A stretch of DNA of 64,000 bases from Sphaerotilus microaerophilus (GCF_023734135.1 NZ_AP025730.1:4588001-4652000), one strand, 5' to 3'; positions 26,239 to 36,250 are shown, counted from the first letter of the stretch. Numbers and translations are program-made. The notes: a model not told the origin generated them from the letters alone.

Positions 26239-27282
26239 TCAGCCCGGGAAGTTCTCGGGGCTGCGGGCCTTGCTGCGGGCCTCGGCGGGCGTGATCACCC
26301 CTTTGCGCACCAGCTCGGTCAGGTTCTGGTCCAGCGTCTGCATGCCCTGGGCCTGCCCGGTCTGGATGATCGAGTACATCTGGGCCACCTTGTTCTCGCG
26401 GATCAGGTTGCGGATGGCCGCCGAGCCCAGCATGATCTCGTGCGCCGCCACCCGTCCGGTGCCGTCGCGGTTCTTGCACAGCGTCTGCGAGATCACCGCC
26501 ACCAGCGACTCCGAGAGCATCGCGCGCACCATCTCCTTTTCGGCCGCGGGGAAGACGTCCACCATCCGGTCGACGGTCTTGGCCGCGCTCGAGGTGTGCA
26601 GCGTGGCAAAGACGAGGTGGCCGGTCTCCGCCGCGGTGAGTGCGAGGCGGATGGTCTCCAGGTCGCGCAACTCGCCCACCAGGATGGCGTCCGGATCCTC
26701 GCGCAGCGCGGCACGCAGCGCATTGGAGAACGACAGCGTCTGCGGCCCCACCTCGCGCTGGTTGATCAGGCACTTCTTCGACTCGTGCACGAACTCGATC
26801 GGGTCTTCGACCGTCAGGATGTGCCCATGCTCGTTGTCGTTGCGGTGATCCACCATGGCCGCCAGCGTGGTGGATTTGCCCGAGCCGGTCGGCCCGGTCA
26901 CCAGCAGCAGCCCGCGCGGCTTGAGCGACAGGTCGGCGAAGACCTTGGGCGTGCGCAGCTCCTCCAGGCTCTGGATCTTGCTCGGGATGGTGCGGAACAC
27001 CGCGCCGGCGCCCCGCTGCTGATTGAAGGCGTTGACGCGAAAGCGCGACAGGCCCTGGATCTCGAAGGAGAAATCGCATTCCAGCGTCTCCTCGTAGACC
27101 TTGCGCTGGGCGTCGTTCATCACGTCGTAGATCATCTCCCGGACCTTCTTGTGGTCCAGCGGGTCGACGTTGATGCGCCGCACGTCGCCGTGCACGCGGA
27201 TCATGGGCGGCAGGCCGGCCGAGAGGTGGAGGTCAGAGGCCTTGTTGCGCACCGAGAACGCGAGCAACTGAGTGATGTCCAT
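26239..27282 (-). CDS. pilT: Type IV pilus twitching motility ATPase PilT
   Basis: A 347-residue hexameric retraction ATPase. MDITQLLAFSVRNKASDLHLSAGLPPM opens the protein exactly as in known PilT, so the ATG at 27282 is chosen over an upstream in-frame ATG at 27393. Walker A GPTGSGKSTT, Walker B GELRDLETIRLA and ETGHLVFATLHT are intact; the AIRNLIRE segment of the retraction signature is present. The transcript upstream of the start is pyrimidine-rich low complexity. Cotranscribed with pilU, divergent from yggS. Confidence 0.96.
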   Translation of the reverse strand: MDITQLLAFSVRNKASDLHLSAGLPPMIRVHGDVRRINVDPLDHKKVREMIYDVMNDAQRKVYEETLECDFSFEIQGLSRFRVNAFNQQRGAGAVFRTIPSKIQSLEELRTPKVFADLSLKPRGLLLVTGPTGSGKSTTLAAMVDHRNDNEHGHILTVEDPIEFVHESKKCLINQREVGPQTLSFSNALRAALREDPDAILVGELRDLETIRLALTAAETGHLVFATLHTSSAAKTVDRMVDVFPAAEKEMVRAMLSESLVAVISQTLCKNRDGTGRVAAHEIMLGSAAIRNLIRENKVAQMYSIIQTGQAQGMQTLDQNLTELVRKGVITPAEARSKARSPENFPG

Positions 27283-27321
27283 GCTGGAAGGGGGCGGCCC
27301 CCGGGGGGGTGGCCGCTGATC

Positions 27322-27363
27322 AGGTGGAAACGGGGAAACAGGGAACCGGTGAAGCGGAGAAAC
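27322..27363. repeat. Low-complexity tract upstream of pilT
   Basis: Degenerate repeats of GGGGAAAC, GGGAACC and GGAGAAAC on the plus strand. The pilT mRNA leader would therefore be pyrimidine-rich with repeated GTTTCC or GTTCCC. Compare the tracts at 22261 and 61010. Confidence 0.45.
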
Positions 27364-27445
27364 TTGCAGCTGCATCTTCCCACCTTCGGCCAAGGCGGGC
27401 TAGCCACGGACGCGCCGCGGACGGATTGCTCTAAGCTCGTCGATT

Positions 27446-28135
27446 ATGACGACGATCACAAATCGGCTTCAAGCTGTGCACCAACGGCTTACGAACGCTT
27501 GCACCCGGGCGGGGCGAAGTGCCGACAGCGTCACGCTGCTGGCCGTGAGCAAGACGCAACCGGCCGCGGCGGTGCGCGCGGCCCATGCCGCCGGGCAGAG
27601 CGCCTTCGGCGAGAACTACGTGCAGGAGGGCCTGGCCAAGATCGAGGCGCTGGCTGACCTGCGGCCGGAGCTGGAATGGCACCTGATCGGCCCGCTGCAG
27701 AGCAACAAGACCCGGGTGGTGGCCGAGGCCTTTGACTGGGTGCACAGCATCGATCGCCTGAAGATCGCCCAGCGCCTGAGCGAGCAGCGCCCCGCCTGGG
27801 CCGCGCCGCTGCAGGTCTGCCTGCAGGTCAACGTCAGCGGCGAGGGCAGCAAGAGCGGTGTCGCGCCCGCCGGATTGCCGGCGCTCGCGCAGGCGGTGGC
27901 GGCCCTGCCCCGTCTGCGCCTGCGCGGCCTGATGGCGATTCCCGAGCCTGCCGGCGACGAAGCGGCGCAGCGCCAACCCCACCGCGCGCTGCGGGAGCTG
28001 CTGGAGGCCCTGCGCCAGCAAGGCCTGGCGCTCGACACCCTGTCGACGGGCATGAGCGCCGACCTGGAGGCCGCCGTGCTCGAAGGTGCCACCCTCGTGC
28101 GGGTGGGCACCGCCATCTTCGGGGAACGCGCCTGA
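27446..28135 (+). CDS. yggS: PLP-binding protein of the YggS/PROSC family
   Basis: A 229-residue fold-type III PLP protein. The PLP-lysine is in LLAVSKTQP, and the family motifs FGENYVQE, WHLIGPLQSNK and the STGMSADLEAAV loop are complete. It buffers pyridoxal phosphate and amino-acid homeostasis rather than catalysing a defined reaction. TAAGCT ends 8 nt before the ATG and no Shine-Dalgarno is visible. It precedes proC by 31 bp, a widely conserved pair. Confidence 0.95.
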   Translation: MTTITNRLQAVHQRLTNACTRAGRSADSVTLLAVSKTQPAAAVRAAHAAGQSAFGENYVQEGLAKIEALADLRPELEWHLIGPLQSNKTRVVAEAFDWVHSIDRLKIAQRLSEQRPAWAAPLQVCLQVNVSGEGSKSGVAPAGLPALAQAVAALPRLRLRGLMAIPEPAGDEAAQRQPHRALRELLEALRQQGLALDTLSTGMSADLEAAVLEGATLVRVGTAIFGERA

Positions 28136-28152
28136 TCCCCGCACGCCCTGCC

Positions 28153-28158
28153 TACACT
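28153..28158 (+). promoter_or_regulatory. -10-like TACACT directly before proC
   Basis: TACACT ends 8 nt before the proC ATG. Transcription from it would give a leader of one or two bases. The -35 region is poor. Confidence 0.35.
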
Positions 28159-28166
28159 GCAGCCCC

Positions 28167-28988
28167 ATGAACACCTCTTCCTCCCTCCTGGCCTTCATCG
28201 GTGGTGGCAACATGGCCAGTGCCATCATCGGCGGGCTGATCCGCAGCGGCACGCCCACCGACCAACTGCTGGTGATCGAGCCCTGGGACGTGCAGCGCGA
28301 CAAGCTGCGCGCCGAGTTCGGCATCGAGGCCCTGCCGGCCGCCGACGAGCGCCTGGCTCGCGCCGGTACCGTCGTCTGGGCGGTCAAGCCGCAGAGCTTT
28401 GCCGAGGCCGCCGCGCCCTGCGCGGGCCATGTCGGCGCCGCGCTGCACCTGTCGGTGATGGCCGGCATCCGCAGCGATGCGATCGCCCGGGCCACCGGCA
28501 GCGAGCGCGTCGTGCGCGCCATGCCCAATACGCCCGCGCTGATCGGCCAGGGCATCACCGGCCTGTACGCCCGGGTGGACGTCACCCCCGCCGAGCGCGA
28601 GCGCATCCAGGCGCTGCTGGCGCCGACGGGCAGCGTGCTGTGGGTGGAGCGCGAGGCCGACCTCGACGCGGTGACCGCGCTGTCGGGCTCTGGCCCGGCC
28701 TATGTGTTTTATTTTGTTGAAGCGATGGTGGCCGCGGCCGAGCGCATGGGGCTCAGCGCCGAACAGGGCAAGCAGCTGGCGCTGGCCACCTTCACCGGCG
28801 CGGCCGAACTGGCCCGCCGCTCGCCGGACAGTCCGGCCACCCTGCGTGAACGCGTCACAAGCAAGGGCGGTACCACCTACGCCGCACTGTGCTCGCTGGA
28901 GGCCAGCGGCGTCGCCACCGCCTTCATCGCGGCACTCGACGCCGCCTGCCAACGGGCCCGCGAATTGGGGGACGAGTTCGGCCGCTGA
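28167..28988 (+). CDS. proC: Pyrroline-5-carboxylate reductase
   Basis: A 273-residue enzyme for the last step of proline synthesis, reducing P5C with NAD(P)H. N-terminal dinucleotide motif AFIGGGNMASAIIGGL, VWAVKPQ, RAMPNTPALIGQG and the C-terminal signature (ALSGSGPAYVFYFVEAM; SPDSPATLRERVTSKGGTT) are all present. The length is standard. The gene has a TACACT hexamer just before its ATG, so it may have its own promoter as well as read-through from yggS. Confidence 0.97.
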   Translation: MNTSSSLLAFIGGGNMASAIIGGLIRSGTPTDQLLVIEPWDVQRDKLRAEFGIEALPAADERLARAGTVVWAVKPQSFAEAAAPCAGHVGAALHLSVMAGIRSDAIARATGSERVVRAMPNTPALIGQGITGLYARVDVTPAERERIQALLAPTGSVLWVEREADLDAVTALSGSGPAYVFYFVEAMVAAAERMGLSAEQGKQLALATFTGAAELARRSPDSPATLRERVTSKGGTTYAALCSLEASGVATAFIAALDAACQRARELGDEFGR

Positions 28989-29097
28989 CAACTCTTGTCA
29001 CATTCAGGCCCGGCCTGTCGCAGAGTTGAAACATTTGGGCTTCACAGTGAGACCGTGGTGGTCGAAATGACCCCCACGAGTCACACGGGAGCCCCAC

Positions 29098-29316
29098 ATG
29101 AAACGCATCGCACACACCCTCGCCTCCGCCCTGCGCCGCCGTCCGTCCCTGCGCGCCGGCGCCAGCAAGCCCGTGTCGAGCAGCCCACCGGCAGAAGACG
29201 TTCTGGATCTGCTGCGCCGCAGCGAGGCCTTCGCGGAAGACTTGGCCGATCTCGTGAGCCGGCGCCCCTCGGTACTGGCCAAGCGCGAACTTCGGGAGCT
29301 TCGCGCGCTGCGCTGA
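29098..29316 (+). CDS. Small basic hypothetical protein
   Basis: A 72-residue ORF (MKRIAHTLASALRRRPSLRAG...) rich in Arg and Leu, with no family I recognise. GGGAG precedes the ATG by about 8 nt, supporting translation. The C-terminal half (AEDVLDLLRRSEAFAEDLADLVSRRPSVLAKRELRELRALR) looks helical and amphipathic. Its TGA lies at the left edge of the insertion sequence. Since CTGAG is present on both sides of the element, the stop codon appears native, so the gene is probably intact. Coding status moderate. Confidence 0.5.
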   Translation: MKRIAHTLASALRRRPSLRAGASKPVSSSPPAEDVLDLLRRSEAFAEDLADLVSRRPSVLAKRELRELRALR

Positions 29317-29317
29317 G

Positions 29318-30959
29318 AAGCCGTGAACGAACCACAGAGAGGCAAGCCCGACGCAGGCAAGACGTGGCCTTCGCGAGATGGGCGGTGCGGCGCGGACGGC
29401 GGTGGGCAGCGCGCGCTGGGCGTGTGGGTGCGCGCGGCAGCCAGGGCTGGCGCGCCGCGCAGGTGCTGCTGGGCGGCCAGATCAGGCCATGAAGGCGAAA
29501 TTCAGGCTTCGCATGCGCATCAGGTTGTGCGCCAGGGCGTGCCAGAGCAGCACCGCACGCGCCTTGACCAGGCCGCACACGTTCAGGCGCGTGAAGCCGC
29601 GCCGTCGCAGCTGCGCGTTGGCGCACTCCACGCTGGCACCGCGCCAGACGTACAGGTCCTTGCCCCAGTGGCTGGCCATGAGGCTGCGCCACTGGGCTTG
29701 CGCCGGGGAATCCGAGGGCTTGGGCGCCAGTGCATTGATATCGGGGTTGCGGCTGCGCGCAGCGGGCAGCACGGGCTGCGTGCCGCGCTCGGTGAGCGCA
29801 TCAATGGCGGCCAGCTTGGTGTAGCCGCCATCGGCCAGCCAATGGTCGGGCGTGAGGCCGTAGCGCTGCTGCACGGCCTGATGCAGGGGGTCCATCTGCC
29901 CCATGTCCGAGCCGCTGTTGACCAAGTCCACGGCGGCAATGAGCTGCGTTGCCGCATCGACAGCCAGTTGGGCGTTGAAGGCCGGGCGGAAGCCCCCGTC
30001 GGCCATCTTCATGACGCGCGCATCGACGTCGGTGCTGCTCACGCGCGGCTCGGGCGGCACCTTGGGTTCGGGGGCGGGCGGCGCGGGAGGATCGCCGTCG
30101 TGGTCGCGCCCGCGTCGTTTGGAGGGCTTGGCCTTCTTGGGCTCGGCCGCCGGCTTGATCCGCTCCATCGTCGCCAGCGCGGCAGCCAGGCGCTGCTCGC
30201 GCTCACGTGCCGCGCGTTCCTGGGCGGCCTGCTTGCGCCGCGAACTGGCCCCGGCGTCCTCGGCCAGTTCGCGCTTGAGGGCCTGGACCTGCGCCTGGGC
30301 CTGGGCATGCAGTTGCGCGAGCTTGTCGCGCCGACGAAAGCTCGACGCCTTGGCCGAGGCACGCACGCGCAGTCCGTCCTGCGCCACCACGTTGAGCGTG
30401 ACCAGCCGGCGATCGAGCAGTGCGGCAATCGAGCGCGTGAGCTGCGCATCCAGCCACGCCTCGTGCTGGGTCCGAAAGTCCGCCAGCGAGTGGTAGTTCA
30501 CCCCCACGCCGCCGCAGATCCAGCGGTAGGCATCGTCGCGCTCGCACAGCCGGTCGACTTCGCGCGCCGAGCCCACCCCGTCGATGGTGGCCCATAGCCA
30601 CAGTGCCACCAGGATCGCCGGATCGATGGCCGGCGCGCCCCCGCGCCCGTCCACCGACTTGATGCGCGCATACAGCGGCGCCAGGTCCAGCGACTGCACG
30701 AAGGCCCACACGGTGCGCGCCGCATGGTCATCTGCCAGTACCGAATCCAGATCGCACGCTCGCAATTCGACCTGATCGCGCTGTGCCGACATCACCCGCG
30801 CGGCGCGCGGTGCCTCTTGCCTGGGCTGCTGCGCAGCCACCTCGAGCAGCTCCCCTTCGCCGAACAGCCCCGTTTGGGCCTGTTGTTCTTCTTCCGGTCT
30901 TGTCGTCGCTGCGCTCATGCCCCGCTTAACGATTCAGACCCAACGTTCGTTCACACCTT
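29318..30959 (-). mobile_element. IS1182-like insertion sequence
   Basis: Left end AAGCCGTGAACGAAC (29318-29332) and right end GTTCGTTCACACCTT (30945-30959) are 15-bp inverted repeats with two mismatches. The sequence CTGAG occurs immediately outside both ends (29313-29317 and 30960-30964), a candidate 5-bp target duplication. One transposase gene fills the element. The ends were deduced here from the sequence and could shift by a few bases. Confidence 0.78.
29482..30918 (-). CDS. IS1182-family transposase
   Basis: A 478-residue DDE transposase. The N-terminal DUF772-like part is clear (DGRGGAPAIDPAILVALWLWATIDGVGSAREVDRLCERDDAYRWICGG). First catalytic Asp is in VAQDGLRVR, then a long charged insert rich in Arg, Ala and Pro. 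STDVDARVMKMADGGFRPAFNAQLAVD and the ADGGY second Asp region follow. The final Glu is probably in GASVECANAQLRRRG. The frame is uninterrupted, so the element may be active. Unlike IS5 transposases, it carries the coiled Arg-rich insert typical of IS1182 members. Confidence 0.88.
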   Translation of the reverse strand: MSAATTRPEEEQQAQTGLFGEGELLEVAAQQPRQEAPRAARVMSAQRDQVELRACDLDSVLADDHAARTVWAFVQSLDLAPLYARIKSVDGRGGAPAIDPAILVALWLWATIDGVGSAREVDRLCERDDAYRWICGGVGVNYHSLADFRTQHEAWLDAQLTRSIAALLDRRLVTLNVVAQDGLRVRASAKASSFRRRDKLAQLHAQAQAQVQALKRELAEDAGASSRRKQAAQERAAREREQRLAAALATMERIKPAAEPKKAKPSKRRGRDHDGDPPAPPAPEPKVPPEPRVSSTDVDARVMKMADGGFRPAFNAQLAVDAATQLIAAVDLVNSGSDMGQMDPLHQAVQQRYGLTPDHWLADGGYTKLAAIDALTERGTQPVLPAARSRNPDINALAPKPSDSPAQAQWRSLMASHWGKDLYVWRGASVECANAQLRRRGFTRLNVCGLVKARAVLLWHALAHNLMRMRSLNFAFMA

Positions 30960-31173
30960 CTGAGCCCCCCGGCCCGGCTGGGCCGTGCATCACTGCTCAC
31001 AGCACCAACCTGGTGCGGTGCGGGCGCAGATTCGATGCAAAGCCTGCATGAAGCGGGCGACCCAGGCCGCCGCAAAGCCCCTAGAGTGCGCCGCTTGCAC
31101 AGTGTGCGCACGGGTCGATCTGGCTGGTGAGCGCACCGACGTGTGTCCGCTCCCACCACCGAGGCCCGCCCGC

Positions 31174-32499
<1,326 letters not shown>

Positions 32500-32631
32500 G
32501 CCGGTCCTGGCCGAACCGCGTTCCCGCTCCGCCCAGCTTGATGCCGAGCAAGCCAGGATGGACCCTGATTTGCTAGGCTCGCGGTTCCATATCGCCGGCC
32601 GCGGGCCGGTGTTTCCTTGCCTCGACGCGCC

Positions 32632-33111
32632 ATGACCCTCCTCGCCTGGAACGACCAAATCGCCAACAACCATCCGCAGATGGACCAGACGCACCAGGAG
32701 TTCGTCGTGCTGCTCAACGAGCTGGAAGCGGCCCGGCTGGATGGTGCGCCGGATGTGCTGGCGCGCTATGACGCGTTGGTGGAGCACACCGTCGAGCACT
32801 TTGCACAGGAGGATCGCTGGATGGCCGCCACCGGTTTCACACCGGAGAACTGCCACAGCAACCAGCACAAGCAGGTGCTCGATCTGCTGCGCGAGGTGCG
32901 CCGCCGGGTGGTCGAAGAGGGCCAGGAGGAGCTGATCCCGCGCCTGCTGCCCGAGTTGGCACAGTGGTTCGAGCAGCATGCCCAGATGATGGATGCCGCC
33001 CTGGTGTTCCACATGGGCGAGGTGGGCTATGACGCGGCCAGCGGCCGCATCGACCGCCCGGTCCAGCCCGAGGCGGCCATCTCCGGCTGCGGCGGCAGCA
33101 CCTGCGCCTGA
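32632..33111 (+). CDS. Hemerythrin-domain protein
   Basis: 159 residues. The diiron pattern is present: HPQMDQTHQEF, EHTVEHFAQEDRWM, HSNQHKQVLD and QHAQMMDAAL supply the His, Glu and Asp ligands of a bacteriohemerythrin. Such single-domain proteins bind O2 or sense it. The tail ends CGGSTCA with two cysteines. The ATG at 32632 is preferred over a TTG five codons upstream. The family call is clear; role is unknown. It converges on a chemoreceptor gene. Confidence 0.88.
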   Translation: MTLLAWNDQIANNHPQMDQTHQEFVVLLNELEAARLDGAPDVLARYDALVEHTVEHFAQEDRWMAATGFTPENCHSNQHKQVLDLLREVRRRVVEEGQEELIPRLLPELAQWFEQHAQMMDAALVFHMGEVGYDAASGRIDRPVQPEAAISGCGGSTCA

Positions 33112-33130
33112 AGCCGGACCTGATCCTGCG

Positions 33131-33146
33131 CCTGGCGTTCGCCAGG
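33131..33146. terminator. Hairpin between convergent hemerythrin and chemoreceptor genes
   Basis: CCTGGCG-TT-CGCCAGG is a perfect 7-bp stem in the 42-bp gap. There is no U tract on either strand. Probably a bidirectional stop or mRNA 3' protector. Confidence 0.4.
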
Positions 33147-33153
33147 ACGCGGG

Positions 33154-34515
33154 TCAGAACTGGTAGGCCAGCCGCATGCCGCCCCAGTGGCGGCCGGCCA
33201 CGGTGATCGGGGCGGCGGCTTCCTTCATCAGCACATGCTTGCCACCGCCCATGTCGCGGCGGTAGGTCTGCAGCAGGAAGGGCCTCTGGTTGCGCGCCGA
33301 CGCCAGCCCGGTGCGGTCGTCGAAGATGCGTCGGTAGCGGCTGTTGGCGGTGTCCCAGGCCAGGTCACCACGCTGCGGCTGGCAGTACTTGCGGTTGTGC
33401 GTGGCGATGTAGCCGTTGCGGTCGGCGGCGATGCAGAACGCGACCTTGGGGCTGAAGGCCAGCATCGCTTCCTGGATCGGCGGCAGCAACCGGTCGGTCA
33501 GCTGGGCGAAGCGGGTCAGGTGCTGCGCCGGGCGGGTGTTCGGGATCGGCCGGTAGGCCTCGTCGAACAGATCGGCCGCCGAGATGTCGCCACGTGCCAG
33601 CGCCTGTTCCAGCGCCGCGCCCACCTGGGCGGCCACGCGCTGCACGGCCTCGATGTAGGGCGTGTCGTCGGTGGCCACGTCACTGGCGGCCAGCTCGTCG
33701 ATGAGCTGCTCGGACACCCGCAGGAAGCGGTCGCTGCAGGACATCGCGGTGTCCAGCCCGATCATCGCGGCCTGCATGTCCTGGCCGAGCCCTTCGGTGC
33801 GCTCGCTCACGCGCAGGCAGATGTCGCGGCTGCCCTGGGCTGCGACATTGATGCGCTGGACGTCGGTCTCGACATCGGCAAAGGCCCGGTGGATGGACCC
33901 CTGGGAGGCACCCGACCTGACCGCCGGGCCGGTGTCGATGCGGATCTCGCGCGAGAAGGCCTCGATGCGCTGGTCCAACTGGGCCAGCGTGCCCATGATG
34001 GTCTTGGAGGACACCTCCACACGCCCGGCCAGGTCCTTCACCGCATCGGCCACCACGCCAAAGCCACGGCCTGCCTCGCCAGCGCGCTTGGCCTCCACCG
34101 AGGCATTGAAGGCCACCAGGCGGGTCTGCAGCGCGATCTGGGTGATGTCGCCGGCCGCGGCCGACACCTCGTGCAGCACATGCACGATGCCGGCCACCTC
34201 GCTGGCCACCTCGGCCACCACGGCGCGGGCGCGGGTCACGGCCTCCAGGCTGGCACTCGTGGCCTGGCCGATGGCGTCCTGCGCGGTCTGCACCTGCGCA
34301 AGCTGATCGGTCAGCGCGTGCATCGCCTCGACCTGGGAGACCACCACGCGCTGGGTGTCCTCGATCACGCCGCGCGCCTCGGCGGCATCGCGACCGATGG
34401 TCGACACCTTGCCGGCGAGTCTGCGTACGATGGCCCCACCATCGACCGCCGGCGCGGCGGCCAGCGGTGCATCGGCGGTGGGCGCGGGACGGCGGGGGCG
34501 CAGCAGGCTCAGCAT
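33154..34515 (-). CDS. Soluble methyl-accepting chemotaxis-type protein with C-terminal sensor region
   Basis: 453 residues without membrane segments. The coiled-coil signalling region comes first (hairpin-like ITQIALQTRLVAFNASVEAKRAGEAGRGFGVVADAVKDLAGR around residues 138-178). A ~100-residue C-terminal region with FCIAADRNGYIATHNRKYCQP and RPFLLQTYRRDMGGG is Cache-like in feel. The hairpin departs from consensus (EAKRAGE for EAARAGE, DAVKDLA for DEVRxLA). The ATG at 34515 has GGAG nine bases upstream. It is downstream of fliA at the end of the flagellar cluster. Likely a cytosolic redox or energy-state receptor, but the ligand is unknown. Confidence 0.8.
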   Translation of the reverse strand: MLSLLRPRRPAPTADAPLAAAPAVDGGAIVRRLAGKVSTIGRDAAEARGVIEDTQRVVVSQVEAMHALTDQLAQVQTAQDAIGQATSASLEAVTRARAVVAEVASEVAGIVHVLHEVSAAAGDITQIALQTRLVAFNASVEAKRAGEAGRGFGVVADAVKDLAGRVEVSSKTIMGTLAQLDQRIEAFSREIRIDTGPAVRSGASQGSIHRAFADVETDVQRINVAAQGSRDICLRVSERTEGLGQDMQAAMIGLDTAMSCSDRFLRVSEQLIDELAASDVATDDTPYIEAVQRVAAQVGAALEQALARGDISAADLFDEAYRPIPNTRPAQHLTRFAQLTDRLLPPIQEAMLAFSPKVAFCIAADRNGYIATHNRKYCQPQRGDLAWDTANSRYRRIFDDRTGLASARNQRPFLLQTYRRDMGGGKHVLMKEAAAPITVAGRHWGGMRLAYQF

Positions 34516-34567
34516 GATCGGGGTCTCCAAATCGTGACGGTCTTGCGGGAGTGGCACTGCCTCGCCA

Positions 34568-34620
34568 TCGGCTCGTCGTCTTGTTGTCGTGTTGTCTGGT
34601 GGTCTTGCTGTCTTGTGTCT
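34568..34620. repeat. Low-complexity CTTGT/GTCTTG tract
   Basis: The gap between fliA and the chemoreceptor gene holds degenerate repeats of TCTTG, TTGTC and GTGTTGTC, unlike the surrounding GC-rich DNA. No sigma-28 promoter was recognised in it. Confidence 0.4.
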
Positions 34621-34667
34621 GGGTGCAGCCTGCCGCGGGATCCGTCACCTCCTGCGCGGCTGCAGGC

Positions 34668-35381
34668 TCACCAGGCGCGCAGCTTCGAGCGCAGCCGGGC
34701 AATCGACTGGCTGTGCAGCTGGCACACGCGCGACTCGGTCACGCCCAGCACCGCCGCGATTTCCTTGAGGTTCATGTCCTGCTCGTAGTACATGCTCATC
34801 ACGAACTGCTCGCGCTCGGGCAGGTTCTTGATCGCCTCGACCAGGGCCTCGCGCATGCGGTAGTCGTTCAGGCGCGCCAGCGGGTCGGCGCCCTCCTCGG
34901 CCACGTGGCGGTCCAGGAAGTCGTTGTCGCCCTCGTCGCCGCCCATGTCCTCCAGGTAGATCAGCTGGGTGCCGCGCACCTTGTTGAGCAGGTCCTGGTA
35001 GTCGGTCAGCGTGATGCCCATTTCCTTGGCGATCTCGCTTTCGTGGGGCGCGCGGCCCAGGCGCTGCTCCAGGCGGTGCACGGCCCCCTCGATGTCGCGC
35101 TGGTGCTTGCGGTTGCCGCGGCTCATCCAGTCGGCGCCGCGCAGCTCGTCGAGCATCGCGCCGCGGATGCGCTGGGTGGCGAAGGTCTCGAACTGCACCC
35201 CCTGGCCGGTGTCGAAGCGGGTCAGCGCATCGGTCAGACCGATCATGCCGACCTGGATCAGGTCATCCAGCTCCACATTGGCCGGCAGCTTGGCGATCAT
35301 CTGGTGCGCCAGCCGCCGCACCAGCGGGCTGTACTGCTTGAGCATGGCGTTGGCGTCGAGACGACCCTTGGCGGTGTACAT
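34668..35381 (-). CDS. fliA: Flagellar sigma factor sigma-28
   Basis: A 237-residue group 3 sigma factor with region 2 (LVRRLAHQMIAKLPANVELDDLIQVGMIGLTDAL), region 3 and region 4 (LPEREQFVMSMYYEQDMNLKEIAAVLGVTESRVCQLHSQ) intact. It directs RNA polymerase to late flagellar and chemotaxis genes. The ATG at 35381 has GGAG seven bases upstream; the frame extends 77 codons 5' but without sigma similarity. It lies 19 bp after the FlhG-like gene, in the same operon as flhBAF. Confidence 0.97.
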   Translation of the reverse strand: MYTAKGRLDANAMLKQYSPLVRRLAHQMIAKLPANVELDDLIQVGMIGLTDALTRFDTGQGVQFETFATQRIRGAMLDELRGADWMSRGNRKHQRDIEGAVHRLEQRLGRAPHESEIAKEMGITLTDYQDLLNKVRGTQLIYLEDMGGDEGDNDFLDRHVAEEGADPLARLNDYRMREALVEAIKNLPEREQFVMSMYYEQDMNLKEIAAVLGVTESRVCQLHSQSIARLRSKLRAW

Positions 35382-35400
35382 ACCGAGGCTCCGGGGAAAT

Positions 35401-36216
35401 TCAGAGGTAGGCCTGGCGCGGCGAAGGCAGGGCGGCACGCTGGCTGCCGCAGACCATGTCGTCGCTCGCGGTGCAGGCCGCGGCACTTTCCAGCAGGCCT
35501 TCGACGAGGCGCACCAGCGACCGCGAGGGCGCGGCGGTGGGCGGCTCAGCCGGATCAACCTGCACAGCGGCATGTTGCACCCCGCCCAGGAAATGATCGG
35601 CGCAATAAGCAAGGCGCGAAGCCACCATCTCCCCTTGCGGGAATTCCGGCGGCGAGCACATCAGCAGGTCGTGGGACAGCCAGTCGGCCCGCTGGGCGAA
35701 CAGCTTCATGGCGGCGTAGGCATGCTTCATCGACTCGGGCCGCTCGTCGCAGAGCACCACCGGGCGCGGGCGCGACAGGCCCTCGTCACCGCGACCGAAC
35801 AGGCGCACCAGGTCCACCGCGGTGCCAAGCACCAGCACGACCTGACTGGAGGGTGCGGCGTCCACCACCGCATCGAGGAAGGCCCGGGTCGAGCCCCGGC
35901 TGTCCACCCAGCGCACCGGCAGGCCGCGCGCAGCGAGGTAGGACACCCGCTGCGACAGCGGTTCGATCCCCTCGGAGAGGTCGAAGCTGGCCAGCTCGCG
36001 TGGCGGGCCGCCACGCTCGGAGGCGTCCACCAGCAGGGTATCGAGGTCCATCTCCTCCAGCACGCTGCACAGGCGCTCGATCAGCACGCCGCCGTGGGCG
36101 ATGAAGGGGTTGGAAACCACCGGCACGAAGCGGGCCGCGCGGGTGGAGAACAGACGGCGCAGTCCGTCGGCCTGGTCGGCCGGCATGGTGCGACGAAAGC
36201 GAGGCGGGTAGGACAT
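35401..36216 (-). CDS. FlhG/FleN-like protein without a P-loop
   Basis: A 271-residue protein in the position of flhG (after flhF, before fliA). The N-terminus keeps an FlhG-like opening (DQADGLRRLF) and a MinD-like core, but where MinD/FlhG ATPases have SGKGGVGKT it reads SNPFIAHGGVLIERL, with no lysine. LLVDASERGG retains the Walker-B-like strand. ATP hydrolysis as in FlhG therefore looks unlikely. FlhG normally limits flagellar number together with FlhF. The reading frame is clean, so this is not a frameshift. Homology is based on context and weak similarity. Confidence 0.7.
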   Translation of the reverse strand: MSYPPRFRRTMPADQADGLRRLFSTRAARFVPVVSNPFIAHGGVLIERLCSVLEEMDLDTLLVDASERGGPPRELASFDLSEGIEPLSQRVSYLAARGLPVRWVDSRGSTRAFLDAVVDAAPSSQVVLVLGTAVDLVRLFGRGDEGLSRPRPVVLCDERPESMKHAYAAMKLFAQRADWLSHDLLMCSPPEFPQGEMVASRLAYCADHFLGGVQHAAVQVDPAEPPTAAPSRSLVRLVEGLLESAAACTASDDMVCGSQRAALPSPRQAYL

Positions 36217-36250
36217 CTTCAGGCTCCCTGGGCGCTGATGAGTGTCGGCA

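Noticed and set aside
29323..30597. A 424-codon plus-strand frame inside the insertion sequence
   Set aside because: It is antisense to the transposase and has no similarity to known passenger proteins.
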